64,000 nt of DNA from Chrysogorgia sp. JL179-B06 (GCA_035772405.1 JAYKKM010000428.1:7369501-7433500); one strand, 5' to 3'; counted from the stretch's first letter, positions 29,757 to 39,508 are shown. Notes: a model not told the origin generated them from the letters alone. Program-made: numbers and translations.

Positions 29757-30707
29757 ATGGCTGAAGGTGGCTTCGACGACCTTGAGATGGAAAGATCTGA
29801 CGAATACAAAGATGTCACTGACGATGAACTAAAGTATAGTCTCGAAAAAACCACTCAAGATCGCAGACTAGCTCGGGACGACCCAAACGTCACAGTCGAT
29901 GAGAAAATTAGACTAATTAGAGTGGAGAGTGGACTGAGGCGCGAACGTGATGTAAGATTTCGTCAACGCATGAAGAAGGATTTTAACGATATCACAACGC
30001 GGGTTAATGACATTGTAAGAGATCGTGAAGACGTTGTGGGGAGTGCGCCGTTGTTAGACACCACACACGCAGAGTACGTCGACATACCTGGACTAACACC
30101 AATCGAGAACCGCGAGCTGAATAGCATGCTCAATCCAGGTGAGAAGGCGATGTCTGAGTCGAGAGTAGGCGACACTGGCACATTGCAAATACGAGCAGAC
30201 CATTTTCAAGACTTGATAAACGAAGCGAGCAAAAGAATAGCGGAGCTTGACAGAGAGGACCCCACGATCGCAGAGAGTGAAGAGTTCATCGATCTATATG
30301 AGAGAATGGTTGGACTTAGACGGGCTAGAGACATGGTTATTGAACAGCGAGAAATGGAGGAAGTTAGAGAGCAGCAGGAAGTCGACATTGACAGGTTGCA
30401 GAAGTTCAAGAGATGGGTTAGAGAAAATATGGTTGGGTCTAGCGCTTTAGCGATTGCAATAGCTGCAATTATAACAACTATTATTATCGCTGGGAGGTCT
30501 AATGTTATGAGAGGCGCTATGGTCACGAGGTCGTTTGCACAGGCTGTTAAAAATGCGATAACGAAGATGGGTCCATGGGCTGTTGGATTGGCGAACTTAG
30601 TTTATGACGCGCTGGTGGTAGGTGCGAAGGGTCTTGCCTGGTTAGCTCAAAATCTGTGGGTGTTTGCGGTGACATTCGCGTGGCTTGCGTACAATTATTT
30701 AAACTAA
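29757..30707 (+). CDS. Coiled-coil membrane protein, copy 1
   Basis: 316 residues. It has an acidic N terminus (MAEGGFDDLEMERSDEYKDV), a long charged helical region likely to form coiled coil (about 30-90 and 145-220), a strongly hydrophobic segment at 228-246 (AIAIAAIITTIIIAG) and a hydrophobic C terminus with MGPWAVGLANLVY and KGLAWLAQNLWVFAV (271-305). The tail probably forms two or three membrane helices. It is paralogous to the next gene. This type of tail occurs in Polinton proteins of unknown role; I infer a virion-membrane or capsid-tethering function only from location between integrase and major capsid protein. The ATG lies 6 bp after the integrase stop. Confidence 0.85.
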   Translation: MAEGGFDDLEMERSDEYKDVTDDELKYSLEKTTQDRRLARDDPNVTVDEKIRLIRVESGLRRERDVRFRQRMKKDFNDITTRVNDIVRDREDVVGSAPLLDTTHAEYVDIPGLTPIENRELNSMLNPGEKAMSESRVGDTGTLQIRADHFQDLINEASKRIAELDREDPTIAESEEFIDLYERMVGLRRARDMVIEQREMEEVREQQEVDIDRLQKFKRWVRENMVGSSALAIAIAAIITTIIIAGRSNVMRGAMVTRSFAQAVKNAITKMGPWAVGLANLVYDALVVGAKGLAWLAQNLWVFAVTFAWLAYNYLN

Positions 30708-30708
30708 A

Positions 30709-30759
30709 AGCAAACGTAACTTATGGACGCCGGAAAGTGACGTTCAAAATGTGAGCTAA
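30709..30759 (+). pseudogene. Duplicated relic of integrase 3' end
   Basis: This intergenic stretch translates as SKRNLWTPESDVQNVS followed by stop. It matches the last 16 codons of the integrase (SKHNSWIPESDIQNVS and stop), including the following TGTAATATGGCTGAAGGTGG start context. It marks the duplication breakpoint that produced the two neighbouring coiled-coil genes. Confidence 0.9.
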
Positions 30760-30765
30760 TGTAAT

Positions 30766-32145
30766 ATGGCTGAAGGTGGGGGAGATTACGACGAGATTGA
30801 GATGGAGGACTTCGATAAGTACAAAGACATGAGTGATGAGCAACTAGAAGGAGAGCTCACCAAGACTAATGAGTGGCTCAGCAAGACAACCCTCGAGCAC
30901 AACACGAGTGAGACGTCGAGAGACGTTCGTGTTAATTATGACAACTATCGCGACGACGCAAAAAAGATAGAAAGTGAGCTAGCTAGGAGGCGAGGTGGGA
31001 AAAAAGAGACGTCATTTATCGACACTGACGATGGTAGAACGGTGACAATAAGGGGGGGCACCAACACAGAAGTCCCAACGTTCGGTGTCGACGATTTACC
31101 ATCGAATCCTGAGAACCAAATTTTGATAAGCTTAGAAAAGTTCATTAGTAATGAAACTGGGGTGCGGTTCAAGCTTGACATTCGTGACTCCGACGTGTCA
31201 GCGCTGCGACTCAGAACATCAATAAGCAAGAATAACAATATGTTATTCAAACCTAAGCTCGTTAGTAACGAACTTGGTAAAGAGCAAATAGTTCTCAAAC
31301 GTGGGGAGGGTGGTGTTCTGCAGTACAACGAAGCTAAGGTTGCGCAACGTGCAGTTGACCAATTTAAAGACTTTTTGTATAGAATCGAAGTCAGCTCGAG
31401 AGACCGTGAGGAAACTGCGAGGAGTCAACCATTGTTGAACACCACACACACGGAACACGTCGGCAAACCCAGACTAACGTCAAACGAGAACCGTGATCTG
31501 AGTGGCGCGCTCAATCCAAGTGGGAATGTGTTGCTTGAATCAAGAATAGGTGACGCTGGTGCATTGCAAATACAAGCAGACCATCTTAAAGAGGCGAAAG
31601 AACACACAAGCGAAAGAATAGCAGAGCTTGAGGGGGGCAGAGAGAATAATGATCCAAATGAAAAAGTGGTTGGGCTTAGACAAACTAGAGGCAGACAGCG
31701 CGAGTTTGACGAGCTTGTTGGTTTGCGTGAAAGAGAGAGTGAACTTGAACAAGCCAGAGAAGAAGTCTTAGAACAGCGGCAAATAGAGGAGGTTAGAGCG
31801 CGACAAGAGATCGACATTGACAGGTTGCAGAAATTCAAGGAATGGGCTAAAGAAAATGTGGTTGGGTTGAGCGCTGTGGCAATTTCAATGGCTGGGATTA
31901 TAACAACTATTATTATCGCTGGGAGATCTGCTGTTATGAGAGGCGCTATGGCTACGAGGTCATTCGCACAGGCTGTTAAGAACGCGATAATGAAGATGGG
32001 TCCATGGGCTGTTGGGTTGGCTAATTTAGTTTACAATGCGTTGACGTTGGGTGCAAAGGGTCTCGCTTGGTTGGCTCAAAATCTGTGGGTACTCGCGGTG
32101 GTACTCGCGTGGTTTGCCTATGATTATTACAAGCTAAAACGGTAG
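30766..32145 (+). CDS. Coiled-coil membrane protein, copy 2 (enlarged paralogue)
   Basis: 459 residues. The N terminus (MAEGGGDYDEIEMEDFDKYK) and the C-terminal 255 residues align with copy 1, including QPLLNTTHTEHV against APLLDTTHAEYV, the RLQKFKEW helix, AGIITTIIIAGRS (about 378-390) and the KMGPWAVGLANLVY tail. Between them is an extra region of about 140 residues (about 60-205) absent from copy 1, which looks globular (VRFKLDIRDSDVSALRLRTS, then LVSNELGKEQIVLKRGEGG). Either copy 2 gained a domain or copy 1 lost it; since the upstream integrase relic travels with copy 2, both are daughters of one ancestral gene. The function is likely structural. Confidence 0.87.
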   Translation: MAEGGGDYDEIEMEDFDKYKDMSDEQLEGELTKTNEWLSKTTLEHNTSETSRDVRVNYDNYRDDAKKIESELARRRGGKKETSFIDTDDGRTVTIRGGTNTEVPTFGVDDLPSNPENQILISLEKFISNETGVRFKLDIRDSDVSALRLRTSISKNNNMLFKPKLVSNELGKEQIVLKRGEGGVLQYNEAKVAQRAVDQFKDFLYRIEVSSRDREETARSQPLLNTTHTEHVGKPRLTSNENRDLSGALNPSGNVLLESRIGDAGALQIQADHLKEAKEHTSERIAELEGGRENNDPNEKVVGLRQTRGRQREFDELVGLRERESELEQAREEVLEQRQIEEVRARQEIDIDRLQKFKEWAKENVVGLSAVAISMAGIITTIIIAGRSAVMRGAMATRSFAQAVKNAIMKMGPWAVGLANLVYNALTLGAKGLAWLAQNLWVLAVVLAWFAYDYYKLKR

Positions 32146-32197
32146 TCTCAGCTTCGAGGGTCTCAGCTTCGAAGATGATAAAACATATGTAAAGTAT

Positions 32198-33436
32198 ATG
32201 AACGTCACGTCAGCAGAGTTGAGCCCTGGTTTTAGACGAGCGACCATGGGTGGCATAAAAGGGGTGAGAACGCAACACGTAATCACGTTGAACCCTAATA
32301 AGGTCAACCCTGGTGAGGAACTTTACGTTAACATACCAAAACTCAAGGTTAGTAGCTGTTTGGTGCCTGGATCGTTGGGTCTAGTGTTCGACTTTAAGAA
32401 CGCAAACGCTAAAAGCTGGTTCTTGAATAATGTTAGCAAGTTGTTGGTTGAGAAGCTTGTTGTAAGACTAGCTGGGGAAACTGTGTACGACAACAATGGG
32501 GAAAATTACACTGGTGTCTATCGCGACCTTTGGGAAAGTGTTACTGCGCGAGACCAAATGATTGACTATGGTATTGGTGGTGAGAACTTGAGAAAGCTAG
32601 TCTCTAAGGATGACAGTGGTGCGACGAGTGGGAACGTTGCTAAAGTTAGTGACGCGTTAATGTTTGGTGTGATTGGAACGAAACAGCGGATTAAGCTCGG
32701 CAAGATCATGAACGACCACGGGTTGTACGCTCCTTTTAGCATGAACAACAACTTGCAGTACGTCATCACACTTCCGAAGGCCACAGACATCATGGTGGCG
32801 CAATCCGGTAGCGCTGTGGGTGGGTACACTCTGGAGAACCTCGAGCTTGAGTATGAGACGATTGATAATCAGGAGCTCGCTGACGAAATAGCGTCGGGCT
32901 ATGCGAGTGGTCGTAGTTTGTCATATGAGCATGTTACATTGATGAAAACCACCGAATGGGATAAAGGTACGACCATTGTGAATGAAAACATTAATCTTCC
33001 AAGAAAAAGCATGAAGGCGATTGTGTTGCTATTCACAAATAAGGTGCGAACAGACAGTGAGGAGTTTCTTTACCCAAATATTGAGAATATTAGAGTCACA
33101 ATTGAAGGTGTGCCAAATAGCGTGTACTCACAGGGTATTCCAAAGTCGAAGTTCTATGCAGAAGCGAAACGATTGTTTGGGTTGGGTGAAGAACACGCTC
33201 AGTTCATGACCATACAGAAGTTCTATAAAGATGGCTTTGCGTTAGTCATCGACTTGAGGAGCGTCCAAGATAATCGCAATGTCGCCACTGGCAAGAACAT
33301 TGTGAACACACAATCTGGCGTGCTTCTTGAGATCACTAAGAAAGCGACGACTGCGAATGTCATGTGCAGGGTGTTTGTGATAAGTGATGGGTTGGTCAAC
33401 TTCATGAACAATGGGCTGCAATCAATCCAGTATTAA
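32198..33436 (+). CDS. MCP: Major capsid protein (double jelly-roll type)
   Basis: 412 residues, the expected order of size for Polinton hexon-like proteins. The sequence is beta-rich throughout. An N-terminal jelly roll is suggested by GVRTQHVITLNPNKVNPGEE, a WFLNNVSKLLVEKLVVRLAG strand pair and YRDLWESVTARDQM. A second half has LNLPRKSMK-like strands followed by IENIRVTIEGVPNSVYSQGI and FALVIDLRSVQDN. The position between a virion membrane protein and the packaging ATPase, and the neighbouring penton, is the standard morphogenesis module. Trimers would form the pseudo-hexameric capsomers of an icosahedral virion. There is no catalytic motif to check, so the call depends on length, context and pattern. 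Confidence 0.9.
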   Translation: MNVTSAELSPGFRRATMGGIKGVRTQHVITLNPNKVNPGEELYVNIPKLKVSSCLVPGSLGLVFDFKNANAKSWFLNNVSKLLVEKLVVRLAGETVYDNNGENYTGVYRDLWESVTARDQMIDYGIGGENLRKLVSKDDSGATSGNVAKVSDALMFGVIGTKQRIKLGKIMNDHGLYAPFSMNNNLQYVITLPKATDIMVAQSGSAVGGYTLENLELEYETIDNQELADEIASGYASGRSLSYEHVTLMKTTEWDKGTTIVNENINLPRKSMKAIVLLFTNKVRTDSEEFLYPNIENIRVTIEGVPNSVYSQGIPKSKFYAEAKRLFGLGEEHAQFMTIQKFYKDGFALVIDLRSVQDNRNVATGKNIVNTQSGVLLEITKKATTANVMCRVFVISDGLVNFMNNGLQSIQY

Positions 33437-33451
33437 ATCAAACGTGAGTTA

Positions 33452-34051
33452 ATGGAGACTCCGTTTAATATGCTAATTGTTGGTATGACAGCTTGTGGTA
33501 AGACGCATTATTTGTTGGAAACATTGGAATCTGAGTATTGTAGCAAATTTGACTACATTGTGTTGATTTGTCCCACTTTCGAGTGGAATAAAGCGTATCA
33601 AGATTGGAAATATGTGCGCGACCCTGACGTGCTAGCGATAGACTGCACACAGGACAGTGTCGACGCTGTTCTCAAGTGTGTAACAAATGTTTTTAAAGGC
33701 ACTAACACTCTGATCGTGTTGGATGACTGTGCGAGCTCTCAAGATGTTAAGAATAGGACTAGTCAATTGGTCAACTTAGCTTTTAGTGCGCGACATTTTA
33801 TGTTGAGCGTTATTGTCATCACACAACAACTGACGTCGATCGCAAAACCGTACAGAGAAAATATTAGTAAGCTCGTTTGCTTCTACTGCCCGAGTAGGAG
33901 TGATATGAAGGTCGTTATCGACGATTACCTTGGAAACATTAGCAGAGAAAAATCGTCGGCGATTGCGACTGCATTAAAAAATAATAAGTACGCTAGACTA
34001 GAGATCTCGCTGCGCTATCCATACAGTCACGAAGTTGTTATTCCGCAATAA
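33452..34051 (+). CDS. ATP: A32/FtsK-HerA-type genome packaging ATPase
   Basis: 199 residues. It is expected to drive packaging of the element's DNA into preformed capsids. Walker A is GMTACGKT (11-18), Walker B is LIVLDDCA (87-94, D91 and D92), and the sensor-like ITQQ lies at 123-126. An arginine-containing segment FYCPSRSDM (144-152) follows. The compact length and motif spacing match Polinton and virophage-type ATPases. The gene starts 15 bp after the capsid stop and ends in a TAA contained in CAATAAAAT, which could double as a poly(A) signal. All key residues are present. Confidence 0.96.
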   Translation: METPFNMLIVGMTACGKTHYLLETLESEYCSKFDYIVLICPTFEWNKAYQDWKYVRDPDVLAIDCTQDSVDAVLKCVTNVFKGTNTLIVLDDCASSQDVKNRTSQLVNLAFSARHFMLSVIVITQQLTSIAKPYRENISKLVCFYCPSRSDMKVVIDDYLGNISREKSSAIATALKNNKYARLEISLRYPYSHEVVIPQ

Positions 34052-34075
34052 AATATAGGTATAAGTAATAGCGCG

Positions 34076-34570
34076 ATGGTAAAACGCAAAAGTGAAGAAA
34101 ATCCTACGATTGAGGAATTAGTCGAGGACACTGAAGCCGCTAGTACTTCGACTGTGGAAGACAACATTGACGTTAGGAGATCCGAACTTATTAGACTGTC
34201 TGGTGACGGTGTGGTGAGTCAGTCCGAAGCGTACATTAAAAAAGCGTCCGCAAAAGTTATTGATAAGATATGGCGCCAATACGAGTTGAAGAGAATGGAG
34301 ATCGCAAACGCCTTTCTCACCGACTTGTTAATCAGCAAATTCGCTAGCTTACTAAACGGGTTGAACGCTATTGAAAATCCCGACGAACTAAATGACGAAC
34401 TACAAAAAGACCCGCTATTAAAGAAAGACGTTGAGAGCATTGTCGCGATTGTGACACCGTACGTGCCTTTCTTGGGCTTGTTGTCGGGAGGAATCACAAC
34501 GTCAAAATATGTGTACGACCACCATTTCAGAAGTTCGACAAACACTGAAAATAGTGAGCGGGTGGACTAA
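34076..34570 (+). CDS. Right-end protein of unknown function
   Basis: 164 residues. The N terminus is acidic and polar (about 1-45, EENPTIEELVEDTEAASTST), the middle is helical and charged (KASAKVIDKIWRQYELKRME), and the C-terminal part contains a moderately hydrophobic segment VAIVTPYVPFLGLLSGGI (about 124-141) before a polar tail. No family is recognised. The 3' half lies inside the right TIR, so a truncated copy is found at the left end (17,172-17,426). AGGTATAAG precedes the ATG by about 15 bp. The intact copy here has four more codons (around PLLK) than the truncated one. Confidence 0.8.
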   Translation: MVKRKSEENPTIEELVEDTEAASTSTVEDNIDVRRSELIRLSGDGVVSQSEAYIKKASAKVIDKIWRQYELKRMEIANAFLTDLLISKFASLLNGLNAIENPDELNDELQKDPLLKKDVESIVAIVTPYVPFLGLLSGGITTSKYVYDHHFRSSTNTENSERVD

Positions 34571-34763
34571 TTTGCATGCTAGCAGGTGGCTTCATAACAA
34601 CCGCGCGAGTCCATTCACACAACAGTTTTTTATTCACGATATTTATAGTGTACGATTTAACGAGTGCGCTCAAAGTTAGACAGTCTTAGCATAGCGGTCC
34701 CTCTTCAAACACTGCGATTCTTCTCTCATAGTCAGCGCGACAGCAGGTGGTTGTACGTGGTGT

Positions 34764-34926
34764 GTTGCTAACAACAACATTCCATTGCGAATAGCAACCA
34801 CAACTTTTTGAAAAAAATATTTAAAAATGAAAATATTTTTTAAAAGTGAAAACATTTTTTAAAAGTGAAAATATTTTTTAAAAAAATCGTAGTTGCTATT
34901 CGTAATGGAATGTTGTTGTTAGCAAC
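34764..34926. repeat. Second inverted repeat inside right TIR
   Basis: Mirror of 16,816-16,978: GTTGCTAACAACAACATTCC and its complement bracket an AT-rich centre with repeated AAAAGTGAAAA words. Confidence 0.9.
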
Positions 34927-35266
34927 ATCGACAGGTGACCTCGATTCGTATAGCAGGTACAGCACTCGCATGTGAAATCTATTTAACACTAGACTCTAGT
35001 GGCTTTCTCGTTGAAATTTATTAAACATCGTCACTAGAATCAAAATCTAGTGGCTTTTTTTCGCGCGTGAATTGAAACAATGGTAGAGCGCGTCAGTCAT
35101 AGCTTGTCAAACACAAATGTGAAAATGACGACATAAAACTTTCTCTAAATTTGACGAAATGTGTCGTGTTTCGTCAAAATAGTGATTTGGTGTTGTCTCG
35201 CGTGTGTTTGGCATCAATTTAGTAGAAAACGTGGGAGGGGTGTTTAGATTGACTAACGATCGCTGT

Positions 35267-35435
35267 AGTAGTATAGCAAGTAGGGCTGTGGGCTTATTCG
35301 ACCTCAACCGTGAATATAAATACCAAAACATCACCAAATTTGTCGAGTCGTGACTTGGCCAAATTTGGTGATGTTTTGGTATTTATATTCACGGTTGAGG
35401 TCGATTGAGCTCGCAGCCCTACTTGCTATACTACT
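35267..35435. repeat. 169-bp palindrome at right Polinton tip
   Basis: Same structure as 16,307-16,475 and, read from the tip inward, the same loop orientation (GGCCAAGTCACGACTCGAC), so both ends have one configuration and not a flip/flop pair. Confidence 0.93.
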
Positions 35436-35441
35436 TTTCTG
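35436..35441. repeat. Right 6-bp target-site duplication (TTTCTG)
   Basis: Identical to 16,301-16,306 and directly outside the right tip. Confidence 0.95.
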
Positions 35442-35952
35442 GCCTGTTCTTTTCGAAATCGGTTCAGAAAAACATGTTTGGTGCGAAATACATGTCTTAC
35501 TTGAGCAAGAGAAAATCCATTTCGCTCCTGAACCTTGTCTCGAATTCATTTTTAGTGGAAGCTGGCACTCCTTACACACTGCAGAGTTTTCTAGCATTAA
35601 CTCCAAACATTCTGGACTAACAATATAATTGCCAACGGGTGGTTTGATAACAAGCATAACTTTCATCCTCATTTTCACTTGAGTTAAAATCCGAATCAAA
35701 ATCATCTGACTGACCAGTAATGCCGCTTTTCGCTTCTGTAAACTTTCCATACTTGTCTTCAGTTTCTGCTCGCTTCTAGAAGACCTTTCGGAACGTTTAT
35801 CGCTGTTCGCAATCACGTCTGGCCATTGTCATGTGTCTCTTGTTCAAAGTATGAACCCTTGTCGCTGGCAAATAAATGTTCCTTTTTTTCATCCTGGCCC
35901 GTTTTTTACGACTACCACAGAATGGATTTTTATTCCGTTTACTGTCAGACAT
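35436..35952 (-). pseudogene. Mutator-like transposase, upstream part
   Basis: The minus strand gives a basic N terminus (MSDSKRNKNPFCGSRKKRAR from 35,952) and, in a second frame, KPPVGNYIVSPECLELM, then CKECQLPLKMNSRQGSGAKW, then C..KTC and SEPISKRTGQK ending at the Polinton edge. Two CxxC-type pairs before a YDVN motif are the usual N-terminal zinc module of Mutator-like transposases. The YDVN part follows on the other side of the Polinton (15,850-16,306). A frame change near 35,800 shows decay independent of the insertion. Confidence 0.6.
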
Positions 35953-36029
35953 AGAGCAACTTGAAGTTGTGTTTATTTTTCCAGAAACTCGATTATGTTG
36001 CACTATTTCCATTTTCAATTGGCCCACAA

Positions 36030-37511
36030 CATTTTAAAAAGCCTTCCGCGGAAATTCGGTCACCTATATATGGAGTAGTTTCATCAGGTTTACCCTGCTT
36101 GTGACGTCACCAATTTCCTAGTTAATTAGGTCAAATATTACAACAAGATGGCGGATTGTAGACTGTCTTTTGTCATAATTATCTGAAATATTTCAAAAAC
36201 CAAGAAAGATACAGAAGAATTGTAAAAGGTCTTCTTATACCATTTTACGAGTTCTTTCAATATGAGACAAAGTTAATTTATATTGCCATACGCTTTAACA
36301 AAAGGTGTTAAAGTGTCTTAATCGACTGCCTGTTTACTTCAAAGCTAATATTTCGCTTACTATAGCTCAGAGCTTTACAAAGTTTACGAAGAATATGTTC
36401 TTGCTGGTCGTGTAAATAAATCTGTGTGAAAAGCTATAAAAAAGCTACAAGCGTCGGCGACATGTATCTAGTGGATACTATCTTTAATACGGGGATTCTG
36501 GCTAGCAACTTCAATGTTATTCAGTTTCATATTCCAGGTAGTGGCGCTTTTAACTTTATTTCATGTACATGTATTCATATTGTAATTCACAGATAATACA
36601 ACATCTTTATATTGATTCGATCTATTTACGCAATAGCTTTCAAACAGTCAGCTCAAGGTCGAAGGTCATGTTTCCAGATATTGGAGGTCTGACTCTGATT
36701 GGTCAACAATTGGAAACGAATTTGCTGCTCGGGTAAGCAGCCGGTAGTTGAGGGGAGTGAGAACGAACTCGAACTGACGGCTGCGAAGGAGACTACAAAC
36801 ACCCGGGATGTTGCGAGACTTTCGAAAAGCGTAAAAATACACAAGCCGATATAATAGGCGAGTGTCCTTTAGCTTTTCGAAAGACGAGCAACATCCCTAG
36901 CCAAGTGTTTGGATCACAGTATATTGCACGGAAAACCATTGGTATTTATTTTATAAAATAACCACCGAAACGTTCGTTATGTAATATATCATACACGAGA
37001 AGGCGTTTATTATCTGATTTGAAACACTGAGAAGCGTGTTGAAAAACGAGGCAATAGCCAAGTTTTTTAACCAACTTCGAGGTTTTTCCAAATCAGATAA
37101 TAAACTCCTTTCGAGTGTATGATATAGATTCTCAAACTAACCAGTATTTTAAGAGAAATTTGAGCAAAAAGTTGGCCGAATTTATGGACGTTTACCACAT
37201 TTACAAACAACGTGATGATTTTCCTTCGTGTTTTCCTCATGAATTATTAATGAGTTTGAGAATATAGAATTCTGCACGGAAACATTTGGTATTTCATTAA
37301 TATCAAACTCATTAATAATTCATATAGATAAAACAAAGGAATCAGTACTACTCAAGAAGGAGGTTTAGATATGCGAGGAAGAACTTTGAGAATGTTGCGT
37401 GAGATAATCAGCGAGCGCTATTTTTCATACACGCCGCTATCGTATACAACATAGTTTGAGACGCCTATGTGTATATATATACATATACATATACGAGGCA
37501 GACGCGTTTTC
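36030..37511. other. Intergenic DNA with small inverted repeats
   Basis: No gene recognised. A hairpin-like pair (ATCATACACGAGAAGGCGTT at about 36,988 and its complement ending near 37,127) and a GCACGGAAA(A)CATTGGTATT-like repeat at about 36,927 and 37,275 suggest a degenerate MITE. Sequences at 36,365-36,410 and 36,705-36,780 are copies of pieces found left of the Polinton. Confidence 0.45.
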
Positions 37512-37515
37512 TTAA

Positions 37516-38703
37516 GGCCCGTTCACACCGGCGATTTTTGCTGCGATTTGATTGCAATTTTAGCTGCGACTTTTATCGCACTCGCACTGCGATTTCCCGG
37601 CAAACCGCGCGTGTGAACAGCCGGCGATTTCGCTGCAATTTGTTGGTTTAAAATCGCAGCAAGTCGCCGTGGTTTCGAGTTTGCTCGAATTTCGCTGCAA
37701 TTTCTCTGCGATCTTAGGGATGGACCATTAGATTTTTGAGGGGGGGGTTGGGCAAATATCAAAAAAAAATTGGAGCAGAACTTTAACCAAGGAAAAAAAT
37801 ATCTTGCACAAGAAAACTACAGGGAAAAAATTCGTGCAAAGCGCCATGGTTTTAGAACTATACGTGGTATTTTATACGTTTTTATGAAGATTGTAGGATT
37901 TTATATCAAATCTGATATGAAACAAGGCTTCATATAAAATAGGGATACCTGTTTAATCAAAAACACGAACACGAAAACAAATCATATCACACATTGATAT
38001 ACTTCATGTTATACAGATTATAGTGAGCAGTTACAACACCACCAGGCTTCATGCTATCAAGTTGCTTCTACGTCAGATCAGACTTGTTATAAAGAATGAT
38101 AAGTATATGTTAAAATAATTTTCCGAGCCAATGCCTCCGAGCGCCTTTCCGATCATAAGCCCAAGGCGAGGGTACTAATCCAGCACGGCTATTTACACCG
38201 GCGAAAAGCAAAGCTAGGAAAGGGATATTTAAACCGCTCATGTTACGCCCACGAATATATAGGATTGTGGTTATTAAGATTAGTATTAGGCATTGATTTC
38301 GTGAGCACCTTGTAACATATAAGGTCAACCTAGAAAAACTATAAAATTAATGATACTATGTCATATATTCGAAGAAAAAAATATCCTGCAAGCGAATCAT
38401 GGCGAAAAAAAAATCCTGCACATCTTCGCCCGACAAAAAAAAATATCATGCACGAAAAAATTTCCCAAAAATTGCCCCCTCAAAAATCTTATGTGAAAAA
38501 GCACCAAAATACGCTAGAGCAGACCCCTCGCACACAGAGGCTGATTTCGCGCGCAAACATGGCGGCCGCAGAATCTAGGCACTCCAAGAGTAAGAAAGAG
38601 TAAGAAATTTTTTTTTTCAAACGTGCGGTTTGAAATCGCAGCTAAAAGTCGCAGCTAAAATCGCAATCAAATCGCAGCAAAAATCGCCCGTGTGAACGAG
38701 CCT
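37516..38703. mobile_element. TTAA-flanked MITE, about 1.19 kb, with nested insertion
   Basis: The ends are inverted repeats over at least 60 bp: GGCCCGTTCACACCGGCGAT at the left and the complement of GGCTCGTTCACACGGGCGAT at the right, followed by GCTGCGATTTGATTGC. TTAA occurs directly outside at 37,512-37,515 and 38,704-38,707. TTAA duplications are used by piggyBac- and Kolobok-like transposases. Repeated GCTGCGATTT and GTCGCAGCT words fill the subterminal parts. The middle (about 37,715-38,490) is probably a second insertion that begins near GATGGACCATTAGATTTTTG. No transposase is seen. Confidence 0.75.
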
Positions 38704-38709
38704 TTAAAC

Positions 38710-39404
38710 ATTTTGGGCAATGCCTTTTAGCTTTATTAGTTACTATATTTTGCTCCACATATATATTGCTAATTATTATGGCAAGTACCAGGGTAACATA
38801 TTTGATTTCAAGAGTATATTTATTTCAAAGAAATGACAGACGTTTACATCTAACATACAATTTGATAATTAAGTAATTCACGTGTCAAGAAACATTTAAC
38901 ACACGGTAACGGAAGGTATATCTGAAAAGTATGAAAAGTTCTGCTTGGTCGATTTACGTATACGCCGTGTAAATTTCAACCTATAAAACAAAAATTGGGT
39001 CATAATAGTCGTATAAAGCTTGATAAAACAACACGAAAAATGCCTAAAACTAACAGGAGTGCATGTCCATATTATAATAAAAACAATAATATACCATTCA
39101 CTCTCGTCGAAGATTTAACAATTACACAACGAGCCCGAGTTGTCTATTTGTTGAGCAGATAGTGAACGATGGCGAAGCCCGAGTTGACTATCTGCTCTTA
39201 GTAGAAACTGACCATGGTCTATTACAAATGCGGCATTCTGATTGGCTACTCAACCGTTGTCTATTCGTGATAGACAACGTTTGGGAAACGCGCTCAAAAC
39301 AATGGCAGAAAACTCTCGTTTTGGGGAGGTTTCGGATGAGTTTTTGGATAATTTTTTTGAGAGTGCATGATTTGTAATAGTCCACTAATTTGTTTCTACT
39401 AAAA
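38710..39404. other. Intergenic DNA, nothing recognised apart from repeat edge
   Basis: No gene. From about 39,130 the sequence belongs to the GTTGTCTA-type repeats described next; TTACAAATGC(G/T)GCATTCTGAT at about 39,222 recurs at about 39,537. Confidence 0.4.
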
Positions 39405-39508
39405 CAATTAGACAACTCGTCCTCGTTGTCTATGAGCGAATAGTCAACTCAGGCTTCGCCTTCGTTGACTATTCGCTCATAGACAACTCGGACTCGTTGT
39501 CTAATTGT
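39405..39508. repeat. 104-bp palindrome, copy 1
   Basis: Begins CAATTAGACAACTCGTCC and ends with near-complementary sequence GTTGTCTAATTG, centred on GGCTTCGCC. It is repeated in direct orientation at 40,545-40,648. Confidence 0.9.

Larger units (their letters stand above)
16307..35435. mobile_element. Complete Maverick/Polinton element (19,129 bp)
   Basis: The element starts AGTAGTATAGCAAG and ends with its exact reverse complement, flanked by TTTCTG duplications. Terminal inverted repeats of about 1.12-1.14 kb enclose PolB, integrase, penton-like and major capsid proteins and a packaging ATPase, the hallmark Polinton set. Length is within the usual 15-25 kb. All hallmark genes are open from start to stop, and the two ends are nearly identical, which suggests a recent insertion and possibly an active copy. 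Oddities are the missing maturation protease, added thymidine kinase and Bro-N/nuclease genes, a tandem gene duplication and palindromic tips. It disrupts a Mutator-like transposase pseudogene. Confidence 0.97.
34298..35435 (-). repeat. Right terminal inverted repeat of Polinton
   Basis: About 1,138 bp, the reverse complement of 16,307-17,426 with few differences (a 12-bp insertion within the end gene and minor AT-tract changes). Includes the 3' half of the right-end gene. Confidence 0.92.

Noticed and set aside
16307..35435. Viral or bacterial contamination as explanation of the PolB/TK/capsid block
   Set aside because: Exact TTTCTG duplications inside a decayed transposase and continuous flanking host repeats show that it is integrated.
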